DNA of 64,000 nucleotides from the NCBI GenBank assembly GCA_903929755.1, contig CAIYVZ010000088.1, positions 1 through 64,000 of the forward strand, in the 5' to 3' direction. Positions within the stretch are counted from its first letter, which is position 1. Each line of letters starts with the position of its first letter. Shown here piece after piece: positions 15,673-25,700 of the stretch. A program made the translations under genes and the position numbers. Under the pieces are notes generated by a model that saw nothing but the letters and a program-made list of their open reading frames with translations, made no database searches and was not told the origin of the DNA. The stretch comes from an uncultured Acidobacteriia bacterium. Lineage in GTDB: Bacteria; Acidobacteriota; Terriglobia; Bryobacterales; Bryobacteraceae.

Positions 15673-16980
15673 ATGACAGAACAGAAGGCCCGCAAACTCC
15701 AGCATCCCCCGGGATGGCTGGCGTGGGCGATTTGGGGGCTGGCCGCAGCGTTTTATTTAACCGCATTTTATCTGCGCGCCGCGCCGGCGGTGATGACCGC
15801 CGAACTGATGCGGGACTTCCGAATAGGTGCCGGGCAACTGGGGAATCTATCCGCGTTTTACTTCTACTTCTATGTGGCGATGCAGATCCCCATCGGGGTT
15901 CTGACCGACACACTGGGAGCGCGGAAACTGCTGGTGATCGGGTCTCTGACGGCGGCAGCCGGCACCTTCCTGTTTGGCGCTACCGACAACTTTGCTATGG
16001 CCTGCGCCGGGCGCGCGATTGTAGGCGGATCCACCGCTGTCGGATGGCTGGTATTGCTGCGGCTGACAACTCACTGGTTCTCACCAAAGCGCTTCGCGAT
16101 GTTATCCGGGCTGGGGTTGTTTTTCGGAAATATCGGAGCGCTGGTGGCGCAGGTTCCGCTACGGATTCTGGTGGAACATTTCTCGTGGCGCACGGTAGTC
16201 ATCATGTCCGCCGGACTGGTGCTGGCGGTCGGTGCGGCGGCGCTGGCATTCGTCCGGAACGATCCCTCCGAGCGCGGGTATGACAGTTTTGCGCCGAAGG
16301 ATTTGCGGAACATGCCCAAGGCGAACCTGGCGGATATCCTGGTCGGATTCAAAAAGATTGCGGGCACGCGTAATCCCTGGCTGATCCTGTTCGCGCAGGG
16401 CGGCCTGGTGGGGCCCATGATGACGTTCACGGGCTTGTGGGGTCCGCCGTTTCTAAAGGCTCGGTTCGGGCTGGCCCCCACGGAAGCGGCGACGATCTGC
16501 TCAATCATGATTGTGTGCTGGGCTGCGTGTTGCCCTCTGGCGGGCGCGCTCTCCGACAAGATGGGGCTGCGGAAGCCGGTGTATTTAGGAGGGACAATTC
16601 TGACCGGGATTGGGTGGGCCACCATGTTCTATGTGGACGCACTGCCATTAGCAGCATTCACGGTGGTCGCGGCGCTGACGAGTGTGGCAACGGCGTCGGT
16701 GATTGTCGCGTTTCCGTATGCGCGGGAGTCGGCGCCGCTGCGTTACATGGGTACCGTAACGGCGTCAACCAACATGGGGAATATGTTCGGGCCTTCGCTG
16801 TTGCAGCCGGGGATCGGAATGCTGCTGGACCAGCACTGGGCGGGCCAGACGCTGAAAGGCGCGCATGTGTATGGCGTGGAGGCGTACCACGTTGGATTTC
16901 TGCTGATCCTGGCCTGGTCTGTCGCTTCGTGCGTGCTGATCAGTCTGACTAAAGAAACAAATTGCCGCCAGACCGAATAA
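15673..16980 (+). CDS. MFS transporter
   Basis: A 435-residue inner-membrane carrier of the major facilitator superfamily with about 12 hydrophobic segments. The motif after TM2 reads G-V-L-T-D-T-L-G-A-R-K, the MFS motif A (G-x-x-x-D-x-x-G-x-R-K), and its weaker counterpart G-A-L-S-D-K-M-G-L-R-K lies in the second half (about 290). The ATG at 15673 has GAGGGAAG about eight bases upstream. The frame is open back to 15265, but that part overlaps the antisense radical SAM debris and is not protein-like. The next gene starts one base after the stop, so the two are co-translated. The substrate is unknown; the carboxylate/sugar-acid branch is plausible. Confidence 0.85.
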   Translation: MTEQKARKLQHPPGWLAWAIWGLAAAFYLTAFYLRAAPAVMTAELMRDFRIGAGQLGNLSAFYFYFYVAMQIPIGVLTDTLGARKLLVIGSLTAAAGTFLFGATDNFAMACAGRAIVGGSTAVGWLVLLRLTTHWFSPKRFAMLSGLGLFFGNIGALVAQVPLRILVEHFSWRTVVIMSAGLVLAVGAAALAFVRNDPSERGYDSFAPKDLRNMPKANLADILVGFKKIAGTRNPWLILFAQGGLVGPMMTFTGLWGPPFLKARFGLAPTEAATICSIMIVCWAACCPLAGALSDKMGLRKPVYLGGTILTGIGWATMFYVDALPLAAFTVVAALTSVATASVIVAFPYARESAPLRYMGTVTASTNMGNMFGPSLLQPGIGMLLDQHWAGQTLKGAHVYGVEAYHVGFLLILAWSVASCVLISLTKETNCRQTE

Positions 16981-16981
16981 G

Positions 16982-18688
16982 ATGGATCTGGTGAGCGCGG
17001 TCGGGACAGAGAGCATTCAGGCACAACTGAACCGGATCATGAATTCGGCCACGTTTCAGCAGGTGGACAGGCTGAAGCGCTTCCTCACGTTTGTCGTGGA
17101 AGAAACCGCCGCGGGCCGGGGCGGTCAACTCAAAGAGTACGTGATCGGCGTGCAGGTCTTCGACAAGAACGTGTCGTTCGACCCGCGCACGGATCCGATT
17201 GTCCGCGTACAAGCCCGTCGGCTGCGGGTGCGGCTGGCGAAGTATTACAAGGACGAGGGCGGCCACGACACGCTGCTGATTGAGCTGCCGAAGGGCGGCT
17301 ACACGCCGAGTTTCCGCAAGATGGAACCGGCGCCCGTGAAGAGGTCGATTCCCGGGGCGCTGGCGAGCCGGAATACCGTGACGGTGACGCGCTTTGCAGA
17401 CCAGAGTCCGGCGAATGATTTGGGGTATTTCTGCGGAGGCCTGGGCGACGAAATTGTGCATGCGCTGGTGGCGGGGCAGACTTTGCGCGTCTTGTCGCAA
17501 GAGACCGACGCGGCGATGGTGGTGGGCGGGAGTGTCCGGCGAACCGGCAATACGGTTCGGGTGACGGCGCAGATTGTGGACGGGCCGAGTGGCGCGTATT
17601 TGTGGTCTGAGATTTTCGACGGAGAACTGGACGCCGGAATAGACCTGCAGGAGAGGGTGGCTGCCGGGGTTCGGGGCATGCTGCAAACTGCGGCGGGGGA
17701 TGCTCCACGGCGGGGGACGCTGCGTCCGATTGAGAATCTGGCGGCGCGGAATCTGTATCTGCAGGGACGGTATCACCTGAACCAGCGGACCGAAGACGGC
17801 CTGAAGAAGGCGCTCGATTTCTTCGAAAAAGCGCTGGCTGAGGACAGCCAGTATGCGCAGGCCTCGTCTGGCCTGGCGGACGCGTATGGCCTGATGGGGC
17901 ACTACGGGGTAATGGCTCCGGTGGAAGTTTGGACGAAGACGGCCTCGATTGCATCAACTGCGGTCATGCTGGATGAGAATTCGGCCGAGGCGCATACGTC
18001 ACTGGCGCACGTGAAGTGCACGCAGGACTGGGACTGGCAGGGAGCGCAGCGAGAGTACCTTCGGGCGATTGCGCTGGACCCGAAATATCCGACCGCGCAT
18101 CATTGGTACGCGGTATCGTGCCTGGCGCCAATGGGGAGGCTGGATGAGGCGCTGGAAGAGATTTTAATTGCGCAGTCGCTGGACCCGGTGTCGTCGATTA
18201 TTGCCCGCGAAATTGCAGTGATCCATTACTTTCGACGGGATTATGAGGCAGCCCTGGAGCAGATTGACCACACTGTGGAGTTGAATCCCCATTTCTCGCT
18301 GGCGTACTGGACGCTGGGCTTGATTCAGGAGCAGCAGGGCGAGTTTGAGGAGTCGGTGGCGGCATTTGAGAGGGCAATTCAGTTATCGCCACATAATCCC
18401 AGAATGCGGGGGGCGCTGGGCCGAACGCTGGCGCTATCGGGGAAGAAGAAGGCCGCCGGGCGGATTTTGGCGGAGCTGAAGGAACTTGCCGGGAAGAGGT
18501 ATGTTTCGCCGTTTGACATCGCCTCCATGCACTTTGCGATGGGGGAACGGGAAGAGGGGTATGAGTGGCTGGGCCAGGCATTCCGCGACCGCTGCTTTGA
18601 GTTGTTATGCCTGATGGTGGACCCGCGATTTGATTCGTTGCGGGGAGATGAGCGGTTTATGGAGTTGGCGAAACAGTTGGGCTTGTGA
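16982..18688 (+). CDS. TolB-N-like/TPR regulatory protein
   Basis: A 568-residue soluble protein. The N-terminal 115 residues include R-T-D-P-I-V-R-V-Q-A-R-R-L-R-V-R-L and L-P-K-G-G-Y-T-P, the pattern found before TPR domains in many acidobacterial adenylate cyclase- or CadC-like proteins. About residues 130-235 resemble the TolB/FlgO N-terminal fold (V-T-V-T-R-F-A-D-Q-S, then L-S-Q-E-T-D-A and V-G-G-S-V-R-R-T-G-N-T-V-R-V). TPR repeats fill about 245-520. It starts one base after the MFS stop, which suggests control or sensing of that transport step. No cyclase or kinase domain is present. The partner is unknown. Confidence 0.7.
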   Translation: MDLVSAVGTESIQAQLNRIMNSATFQQVDRLKRFLTFVVEETAAGRGGQLKEYVIGVQVFDKNVSFDPRTDPIVRVQARRLRVRLAKYYKDEGGHDTLLIELPKGGYTPSFRKMEPAPVKRSIPGALASRNTVTVTRFADQSPANDLGYFCGGLGDEIVHALVAGQTLRVLSQETDAAMVVGGSVRRTGNTVRVTAQIVDGPSGAYLWSEIFDGELDAGIDLQERVAAGVRGMLQTAAGDAPRRGTLRPIENLAARNLYLQGRYHLNQRTEDGLKKALDFFEKALAEDSQYAQASSGLADAYGLMGHYGVMAPVEVWTKTASIASTAVMLDENSAEAHTSLAHVKCTQDWDWQGAQREYLRAIALDPKYPTAHHWYAVSCLAPMGRLDEALEEILIAQSLDPVSSIIAREIAVIHYFRRDYEAALEQIDHTVELNPHFSLAYWTLGLIQEQQGEFEESVAAFERAIQLSPHNPRMRGALGRTLALSGKKKAAGRILAELKELAGKRYVSPFDIASMHFAMGEREEGYEWLGQAFRDRCFELLCLMVDPRFDSLRGDERFMELAKQLGL

Positions 18689-18720
18689 AGGGGCGTTGGG
18701 GACCTTCGGGTTTGGGCAAC

Positions 18721-18756
18721 AATGATCCGCCTGCGCACGGGACCAGGCGGATCATT
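18721..18756. terminator. Bidirectional terminator hairpin between convergent genes
   Basis: AATGATCCGCCTG (18721-18733) and its exact complement CAGGCGGATCATT (18744-18756) form a 13-bp stem with a 10-base loop. It sits between the convergent TPR and ThDP-enzyme genes. No U-tract follows on either side, so strength is uncertain. Confidence 0.6.
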
Positions 18757-18795
18757 ACTCTAACACCCGACTCTAACACCCGACTCTAACACCCG
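18757..18795. repeat. Three exact 13-bp tandem repeats at the ThDP gene stop
   Basis: ACTCTAACACCCG occurs three times without mismatch at 18757-18769, 18770-18782 and 18783-18795. The last copy contains the stop codon of the ThDP enzyme gene (CTA on the plus strand at 18786-18788). The others repeat that 3' end outside the gene, next to the terminator stem. Confidence 0.9.
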
Positions 18796-20552
18796 TTGCG
18801 GTAGATGTCGTTGATGTTCCAGTGACCCGGAGTCGGCGTGGGGGCGTTTTCCATGGGGACCTGGATTACTGTAGGCAGGTTGGCGGCCAGGGCTTCTACC
18901 AGAGCCGGACCGAGCTGCTCCGGAGATTCGATGGAGACGCCCCTGGCTCCGTAACCTCTGGCTATGGCGGCGAAGTCCACTCGGTAGGGTTGTCCGTCTC
19001 TGTGGAAGACGCAGCCGAAGTCGGTGCCGTAGTGTTGGTTTTCCAGACCGGCGATGGTGCCGAAGGCAGCGTTGTCCATCACGACGAAGATGACGTTCAA
19101 ACCCGCTTCCATCGCTGTCGCGAGGACGGCCGGGTTGCTGCCGAAGCCGCCGTCGCCGATTAAGGCAACACTGGCTCTGTGGGGCTGCGCCATCTTGACT
19201 CCCAGGGCAGCTGACGGGCCGAAGCCCATAGTGCAAAGGCCGCTGGGGGTGACGAAGGTCCCGGGGACCGTGATGGCGAACTGCTGACCGACCCCGTTCT
19301 TATTCCAGCCAACGTCGGTGACGATGAAACCGTCCTCCGGAATCGCCTTGCGAACTTCCGCAAGGATGCGCTCAGGGCGGAGGGGAAACTGGTCGGAGGT
19401 CCACTGGTGGGCCCAGTTTCCGGCGAAGGCTTTTCTGGACGACGCGATCTCTTCCCTGAGAGTTCCGCGGTCGCGGTGTGTCCGATTTCTCGCCGCTTCG
19501 ACGAGAGCCTGGAGCGCTAGTTTTGCATCGGCGATGACGCCGAGTTCAGTGGGCAGATTGCGGCCGATTTCGGCCAGGTCCGCGTCAATGTGGAAGACTC
19601 GCGTGGGTGGTGAGAAGGTGAAACGGGGGTCCCAGGAACTGGAACTGGCTTCGGCCAGGCGCGTGCCGATGGCGAGGATGAGATCCGCGGTGCGGCATTT
19701 TTCGTTGGCGATGGGCGTGCCCCAGAAGCCGGTCATGCCGAGGAGCAGGGGATGCGCTTCGTGCATGGTTCCCTTCCCCATCAGCGAGTGGGCGACGGGA
19801 ATTTCGAGAAGTTCGGCGAGTTCGGCAAGTGCCGTGGTGGCGCGGGCCGAGATGACACCTCCGCCTGCATAGAGAACAGGATTCTTCGCTTCGGCCAGTT
19901 CAGCGACAATGCGATCGGCAGTGGCGGAATCGATGGTGGGGCGCGCTATCTCGGCTGGAATCTGGCTGAAGGCATTCTCGTCGAGGTCGGCCGAGAACAT
20001 ATCCATGGGCACGTCTACGAGGACGGGGCCGGGGCGACCAGATGCGGCGAGGTGGAAGGCGCGTTCCACGATACGGGGGAAGTCTTCCACACGGTCCACA
20101 CGATAGACGCGCTTACAGAAAGGACGGTAAACCTGGTACTGGTCGGCATCCTGGTGGAGATTCATTTCCTGGTGGGGATGGCGGCCGTAGTAGTGGGACG
20201 GAATGTCTCCGGAAATGACGACCATCGGGATGGAGTCGAGAGCGGCGTTGGCCACACCGGTGGCGGCGTTGGTAAGGCCGGGGCCGAGGTGGGTGAGGAG
20301 CACGCCGGTCTTACCGGAGGCGCGCGCGTAGCCGTCGGTGGCGTGAGCGGCAACCTGTTCGTGGCGTGTGCTGATGAAGCGGATCTTGCTCTTCCCGAGC
20401 GCGTCAAGGAACGCGATGTTGGTGTGGCCGCAGAGGCCGAAGATGACCTCGACGCCGAGACGTTCCAAATACTCGGTCAGCAGATAGGCGGCGATTCTCT
20501 TGCCGGGGGCGGGAGCCTTCACAACGGTTTCAGTTTGCGTTTGCGTAGCCAT
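18786..20552 (-). CDS. Thiamine diphosphate-dependent enzyme, acetolactate synthase-like
   Basis: A 588-residue member of the acetolactate synthase/2-oxoacid decarboxylase superfamily. The ThDP-activating glutamate is Glu65 in S-T-R-H-E-Q. The middle domain (about 205-345) looks like the usual FAD/ADP-binding-like fold. The ThDP/Mg motif is I-G-D-G-G-F-G, continuing to V-M-D-N (about 465-495). It is not clearly IlvB (no IlvH small subunit nearby) and differs from sulfoacetaldehyde acetyltransferase Xsc. It is the last gene of the operon, 12 bases after the SauS-like gene. Decarboxylating a 2-oxoacid to the aldehyde used by that dehydrogenase would make sense; this is inference. Confidence 0.8.
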   Translation of the reverse strand: MATQTQTETVVKAPAPGKRIAAYLLTEYLERLGVEVIFGLCGHTNIAFLDALGKSKIRFISTRHEQVAAHATDGYARASGKTGVLLTHLGPGLTNAATGVANAALDSIPMVVISGDIPSHYYGRHPHQEMNLHQDADQYQVYRPFCKRVYRVDRVEDFPRIVERAFHLAASGRPGPVLVDVPMDMFSADLDENAFSQIPAEIARPTIDSATADRIVAELAEAKNPVLYAGGGVISARATTALAELAELLEIPVAHSLMGKGTMHEAHPLLLGMTGFWGTPIANEKCRTADLILAIGTRLAEASSSSWDPRFTFSPPTRVFHIDADLAEIGRNLPTELGVIADAKLALQALVEAARNRTHRDRGTLREEIASSRKAFAGNWAHQWTSDQFPLRPERILAEVRKAIPEDGFIVTDVGWNKNGVGQQFAITVPGTFVTPSGLCTMGFGPSAALGVKMAQPHRASVALIGDGGFGSNPAVLATAMEAGLNVIFVVMDNAAFGTIAGLENQHYGTDFGCVFHRDGQPYRVDFAAIARGYGARGVSIESPEQLGPALVEALAANLPTVIQVPMENAPTPTPGHWNINDIYRNGC

Positions 20553-20564
20553 TTGATTGTTGTC

Positions 20565-21965
20565 CTAAAAGATTTCCGAGTTATAGAATTCGCCGAAGAG
20601 TTCTTCGTCGCTGGGCCTGTCTTCGGGCAGGGGCTTGCTGACCCAGGTAACGTTCATGTAGTGCTTGAGATGAATATTCTCGTTGGTGATGTTGCCGCCC
20701 CAGATGCCACACCCCATTGATGACGTCATGGGCATCCCGTTGGTGAAGTGGCCGGCATTGGCGCGAGACTGCGGCTGGCGAACCATAATGCGGCTGACGG
20801 GAGCCATCAACGCGAGCTGGTTAATGTGGTCGTCGTTGAACGAATAGATGCCGCAGGAGTGGCCCTTGCCGCCGGTTTCGAAGATGCGACGGATCATGTC
20901 CAGACCGTTCGCGAAACCTTCATAACGGAAGATGGAGAGAACGATGCCGAGCTTCTCGGTGGAGAAGAGATGATCCTTGCCGATCTTGTCTTCCTGCACG
21001 AGGAAGAAGGTCTTGCCTTCGGGGAGATTAATGCCGGCCTTGGCTGCGACTACGGGCGCGGGGCGCGCGATGGTGTCGGGCGTGCGATGGCCTTCCGCGT
21101 CCCAGTAAGCGTTGCGGAGGAGGGTCTTTTCGTCGCCGTTCACGAGATAGCCGCCTTCCTTCTGGAGCTGGGCGAGCATGGCGTCATAGATGGTGGAATC
21201 GACCACGATGTTGCCATCGGCGGAGCAACCCGAGCCGTAGTCGTTGGTCTTGCTGATCCGGGTGTTTTGGGCTGCTTCTTCGATGTTGGCGGTCTCATCG
21301 ATGAGCATGGTCGCGTTCCCGGCCCCGACGCCGTATGCGGGCTTGCCGGAGGAGTACGCGGCACGGACCATGGCCTGACCACCGGTGGCATTGGTGAGGT
21401 CGCAGATAGCCATGATTTCCTGCGAGAGCGGAATACTGGGCTTCTGCACGCACTGCAGCAGGTCTTCGGGAGCGCCGCATTTTTTGAGCGCGGCACGCAT
21501 CATGCGGACGACTTCGTTGGTGGTGTTCTTGCTGGCCGGGTGGGGGCAGAAGATGACGGCGTCCTTACATTTCACCGCGTATATAGCAACAGAAGCGGGT
21601 GTGACGTAGGCGCTGGTGACCGGGATAAGAGAGGCGATGACGCCAGCGGGCTTACCGTACTTGACGATGCCCTTTTCCGGGATTTCTTCGATGACACCGA
21701 TGCTCTTCTGGCGAAGTGCGTCGCGCAGGATACCCAGGATTTTGGCGCGGCGGGTGGGTTCCCGGCTGCCCATGCCGCTTTCATCCACGCTCATGTTAGC
21801 GAGGCGAAGAGCCGCGGTTTCGTTACCGGCAGCCCAGGCGACGGCGCGACAGAGATGATCGACCTGTTCCTGCGTGAGGCTGTCGGCGGCCTGCATGGCG
21901 GCGCGAGCCTTCGCGAGGAGGGTGGCGGCTACTTCTTTTTCTTCGAGTGTGATTTCTCTTGCCAT
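20565..21965 (-). CDS. Acylating aldehyde dehydrogenase, SauS-like
   Basis: A 466-residue CoA-acylating aldehyde dehydrogenase of the EutE/SauS group, giving an acyl-CoA from an aldehyde with NAD(P)+. The catalytic cysteine is probably Cys247 in Y-G-S-G-C-S-A-D-G-N; G-S-G-C-S-A-D-G-N is what I recall from sulfoacetaldehyde dehydrogenase SauS, where acetaldehyde enzymes usually have I-C-A-S-E. A nucleotide-binding segment A-Y-G-V-G-A-G-N-A-T lies about 35 residues earlier. It lies between the citryl-CoA lyase-like gene (21 bases) and the ThDP gene (12 bases). Substrate preference (sulfoacetaldehyde or another small aldehyde) needs biochemistry. Confidence 0.75.
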   Translation of the reverse strand: MAREITLEEKEVAATLLAKARAAMQAADSLTQEQVDHLCRAVAWAAGNETAALRLANMSVDESGMGSREPTRRAKILGILRDALRQKSIGVIEEIPEKGIVKYGKPAGVIASLIPVTSAYVTPASVAIYAVKCKDAVIFCPHPASKNTTNEVVRMMRAALKKCGAPEDLLQCVQKPSIPLSQEIMAICDLTNATGGQAMVRAAYSSGKPAYGVGAGNATMLIDETANIEEAAQNTRISKTNDYGSGCSADGNIVVDSTIYDAMLAQLQKEGGYLVNGDEKTLLRNAYWDAEGHRTPDTIARPAPVVAAKAGINLPEGKTFFLVQEDKIGKDHLFSTEKLGIVLSIFRYEGFANGLDMIRRIFETGGKGHSCGIYSFNDDHINQLALMAPVSRIMVRQPQSRANAGHFTNGMPMTSSMGCGIWGGNITNENIHLKHYMNVTWVSKPLPEDRPSDEELFGEFYNSEIF

Positions 21966-21986
21966 TTTGGTTGTCAGGGGAATGCG

Positions 21987-22751
21987 TTAGAGATTGCGAG
22001 GTGGTTCCCCGTCATATTCAACGGGGATGCGAATGCGCATGGGCTTTTCGCGGGTGTATTCTTCGGAGACTTCGGCGGTGAGGCCGGCGACGCGGCTCAC
22101 GATAAACAGGAGCTTACCGGCGGAAGAAGGGAACCCCATGTCGAAGAGGACAGCGGCGAGAGCGCCATCCACGTTGATGGGGAGAGGCTTCACGCGGGCG
22201 GAAACGGCGGCTTCGAGAGCCGTCATGAATTCCGCACCGGCGGTGGGCAGGCCAGCTTCGCGAGCCATGCGGAAGAGCACGTCGACTCGGGGGTCCGTGG
22301 AATGAACGCGGTGACCGAGCCCGGGTAAACGCCTGCCCTGCGCGCGGGCCGCATCGACGGTCCGGGTTGCGGCTTCTTCAAGGGAGATACCTTCGGTGCG
22401 GGCGAGTTCCAGACCTGCGCCGATCATCTCCATACAAAGAGAGCCGGCACCACCGTGCTCGTCGCCGATGGCGAGGACGCCGGCGGCCACGGCGGCGGAG
22501 TAAGACTGGCGGTTGCCGGAGGCGGCCAGGCGGGCGGTGGCGCAGGAAGGTGCCCCCGCACCGTGGTCGGCTCCGGAGATGAGAATCGCGTTCAGCAGCT
22601 TGCTTTCGGCAGGCGCGGGAAGGCGACCGCGATGCAGCAGGAAGATGGTGTCGGTAAAACTGACACGCTCCATCAGCTCGGTGATGTTGTAGCCACGAAT
22701 CCGGATTGAGTTTTCGTGCGAACTAACGATCGCGGTGCGCCAGGGAGTCAT
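21987..22751 (-). CDS. Citryl-CoA lyase/citrate synthase-fold protein
   Basis: A 254-residue protein of the citrate synthase superfamily, much shorter than citrate synthase (about 430) and close in length to proteins annotated citryl-CoA lyase. It keeps the synthase landmarks I-R-G-Y-N-I-T-E-L-M (about 18-27), G-D-E-H-G-G-A-G (about 96-103) and L-P-G-L-G-H-R-V-H (about 142-150), followed by D-P-R. The His of G-H-R-V-H would be catalytic. It could split or form a citryl-CoA-like thioester. It starts nine bases after the TonB receptor 2 stop, so it is second in the operon. The true substrate is unknown. Confidence 0.75.
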   Translation of the reverse strand: MTPWRTAIVSSHENSIRIRGYNITELMERVSFTDTIFLLHRGRLPAPAESKLLNAILISGADHGAGAPSCATARLAASGNRQSYSAAVAAGVLAIGDEHGGAGSLCMEMIGAGLELARTEGISLEEAATRTVDAARAQGRRLPGLGHRVHSTDPRVDVLFRMAREAGLPTAGAEFMTALEAAVSARVKPLPINVDGALAAVLFDMGFPSSAGKLLFIVSRVAGLTAEVSEEYTREKPMRIRIPVEYDGEPPRNL

Positions 22752-22760
22752 AAGTCCAGC

Positions 22761-25700
22761 TTAGAAGGCGTACTTGAGCGCGAACTGCATGACGCGGGCT
22801 GTGGTGTTATTGCCGGGCGCGCTGCTCTGCGCGAGCGGTGCGATGCGACCAAAGCTGGCGTTGTTCATGGCACCCACGGGAGGCCCAAACATAACGCTGT
22901 TCGGCAGATTGAAGGCCTCGGCGCGGAACTGCATGCTGTGGTGTTCGCGGACCTTGAACGTGCGGGAGAGTGAGAGATCCACGTTCATGACCGGAGGTCC
23001 GGCGATGGTAAAGGGCCGGGTAGTGGCGTATACGCCTTTGGGGGCGTTGGCCGGCGCGGTGAAGGCGTTGACGTTGAGGTAGCTGGTGACGCTGCCATCA
23101 CCGTAAACATTCGGCAGAATCTGCTGGGCACGCTGGCTGCCGGCACCCGTGAGGGCCACATCTGTGCCGTAAGTAACGGACGTCAGGTTGCCTGTCGCCA
23201 TACGGATGATGGGCGCGGCCTGCCAGCCATTCGCCAGCATGTTGAGCATCCTGTTATTGAACTTCGGTGATTCGAGAAGACCGGAGATGTTGACCTGGTG
23301 GCGGTGATCGGAGGCGCAGTTGGAGCGGTCGGCCGAGCGGTTGTTCGGATCCACGTAGTTGGGGCCGGTGATTTCCGTGGTGGAAGGGTCAGCCAGGCAG
23401 TGCGACCAGGTCCAGTTGGTGAGGACGCTGAAGTTGTCAGACAGGCGATGCTGAGCCGAGACCAGGAGGCCGTTGTAGCTGGAGGTAGCGCCGCCATCAA
23501 GCCAGGCGATGGTGGAGTAGGCGGGGCCCCAGGCGGGGTTCGCAAGCGTGAGCAGGCGGCGGGCCGCCGTGTTGGTGGCAGAGGTGCTGGAGCAGGGTCC
23601 GGCGGCAGTGAGACCATACTGACCGGCGATGCAGTTGCCCGGGATGTATACCTGCGGGTTCAATTCACGCCCGGACCAGAGGTGCGCGGTGTGGTTGCCG
23701 ATGTAAGAACCGGAGAGGAGCCACTTGCCAACCTGACGCTGCACGGAAAGGTTCCAGGAATTGGCCTGGGGTGACTTCAGGTTCGGGTCAGAGACGGCAT
23801 AGACACCGCCAGCCGGGAAGAAGCCGAAGCTCTTGGATGTCCCGGAGGTGGTGGTGAAGGGATCGCCACCGGCATAACCCTGCCAGGGATTGGAGAGCGG
23901 GAACGGGCCGCCCGCACGGGTAAGGGTTGCGCCCCATGGCGGGTTGTTGGAGACGCGGGTGTAGAAGAACATGTGGGGCGTGTCATAGAGCAGCCCGTAG
24001 GAAGCGCGAATGGAGGTCTTGCCGTCACCGAACGGATCCCAGGAGAGGCCGATGCGGGGCAGGAAATGCATGGCCTTTTTGTTGTACTGCTGGTTGGGCG
24101 GGGCACCGGAGTCGGTACTGAAGAGGAGACCGGGAGGCGGCGTAAGCGCGGGGGAGGAGACGGGCGGCGTACCGAACTTATTGGCGAGGAAGTTATCCAT
24201 GCTGAAGGTTTCGACGTAGTTGTCGGTGTTGCGCTGCGGGAGATAGGGCTCGAAGCGGAGACCGAGGTTGAGGCTGAGGTGACGGGTGACGCGCCAGGCA
24301 TCCTGAACGTAGATACCGTAGTAGTCGGATTTGTCGTTGTCGTAGAAGGGACGGCCCTGGCTGTAGGCGTTGAGCTGCCCGGTGACAAAGTCAGCATAGC
24401 CAAGGCCGGCCACGCCGCCTGCAGTGCTGTACTGCCCGGTGAAGTTGAGGCCTCCGTTGACGTTGCGGGTATTCTGGGCGTGCATGACGGCGCGGATGTA
24501 CTGGGCACCGATCTGGAGCTGATGTTTGCCGCGCAGCCAGGTTATATCTTCCGCTCCGGAGTAGGCGAGGGTATTGAAGTAGCCGGGGTTGCTGGCGCCA
24601 CCCGCCAGAGTGGCGCCGTTGGTGATGGCGAGGTTCATCTGAGCCGGAATGATGGCCGTGACGGGAATCCCGAAATCTTTGGGCGACTTGAAGGTGGGGA
24701 TGAAGCGGGGGTTCAGGCTGCGATTGGCGGTAATGCGCGAACTGAAGAAGAGGTTGGGGCTAAAGGTGTAGTTGTGACCGACAGCGGTGGACTGAATGTT
24801 ATTCGACTGTCCAGTTGTGCTGCCCGTGAACAGGGGGTTCGAGGGATCGAAGAACAGGGGCGTAAAGTTGTTCGACAGGATGTAACGGACGAACATGGTC
24901 TGCTTGTCGCTGATGGTGTAATCGACCTTGGCGGGGACCTGATACTGACGCTGGTTCGCACCGGCTCCGTAGTTGATGAGACCGCAGGCGTTGAGCTGGT
25001 TGGTGGGCATCAACTTCGCAATGCTCAGGGCGATGGGATCCATAAGAGACGGCGCGATCTTGTTGCCGATGAACGGCCCGATGAGCGTGATGGCTTTCGG
25101 CTGGCACTGGGTGGACGCGATGGTGGTGAAGTCGCCGGCGAGCATGGCGGGCGTCATAGAGAAGCCCGTGGAATCGGCCGGGTTGGACCGCTTGATCGTC
25201 GACTGTTCACCGACGAAGAAGAACAGTTTGTTCTTCATGATGGGGCCCCCGAAGGTACCGCCAAACTGGCTCTGCTTGAGGCTGTCGCGAACGAGCGAGG
25301 TGGCTGTACGTCCGTTGAAGTTGTAGTTGCGGATGTACTCGAAGGCATTGCCGTGGAAGCTGTTGGTGCCGGAGCGGGTGGCGACGGTTACGGAGGCGGC
25401 GGCATGCTGGCCGGTCTGAGCACCGACGGCGCTGGTTTCTACTTTGAATTCCTGCAGAGCGTCCGGGAACGGCAGAGGCTGATTGAGGCCGTTGAAGGGC
25501 TCATTGGCGGTGGCGCCATCGAGCGAGAAGGCGATCTGGTTGGCATTGGCGCCAGCCACCGAGATGGTGATGGTGGGGAAGTTCTTGTTTGAGTTGAGAT
25601 CGTTGGCGACCTCGCCCTGCGTGGTGGCGGCGCCGGCGAGGAGAATCAACTGCGTGGGCTCGCGGGAGGCGAGAGGCAGATTGATAACTTCATCGTGGGT

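Noticed and set aside
18786-20552. Calling the ThDP enzyme Xsc (sulfoacetaldehyde acetyltransferase) from its SauS-like neighbour
   Set aside because: Its N-terminal domain (G-L-C-G-H-T-N, S-T-R-H-E-Q) is unlike the Xsc sequence pattern I recall; only the superfamily is safe.
20748-22328. 526-codon plus-strand frame opposite the SauS-like and citryl-CoA lyase-like genes
   Set aside because: Antisense shadow spanning two genuine genes and their junction; no recognisable domain.
23973-25592. 539-codon plus-strand frame opposite TonB receptor 2
   Set aside because: It is antisense to a clear receptor gene, is Gly/Val/Glu-rich with no family motifs, and reflects the high-GC codon bias of the real strand.
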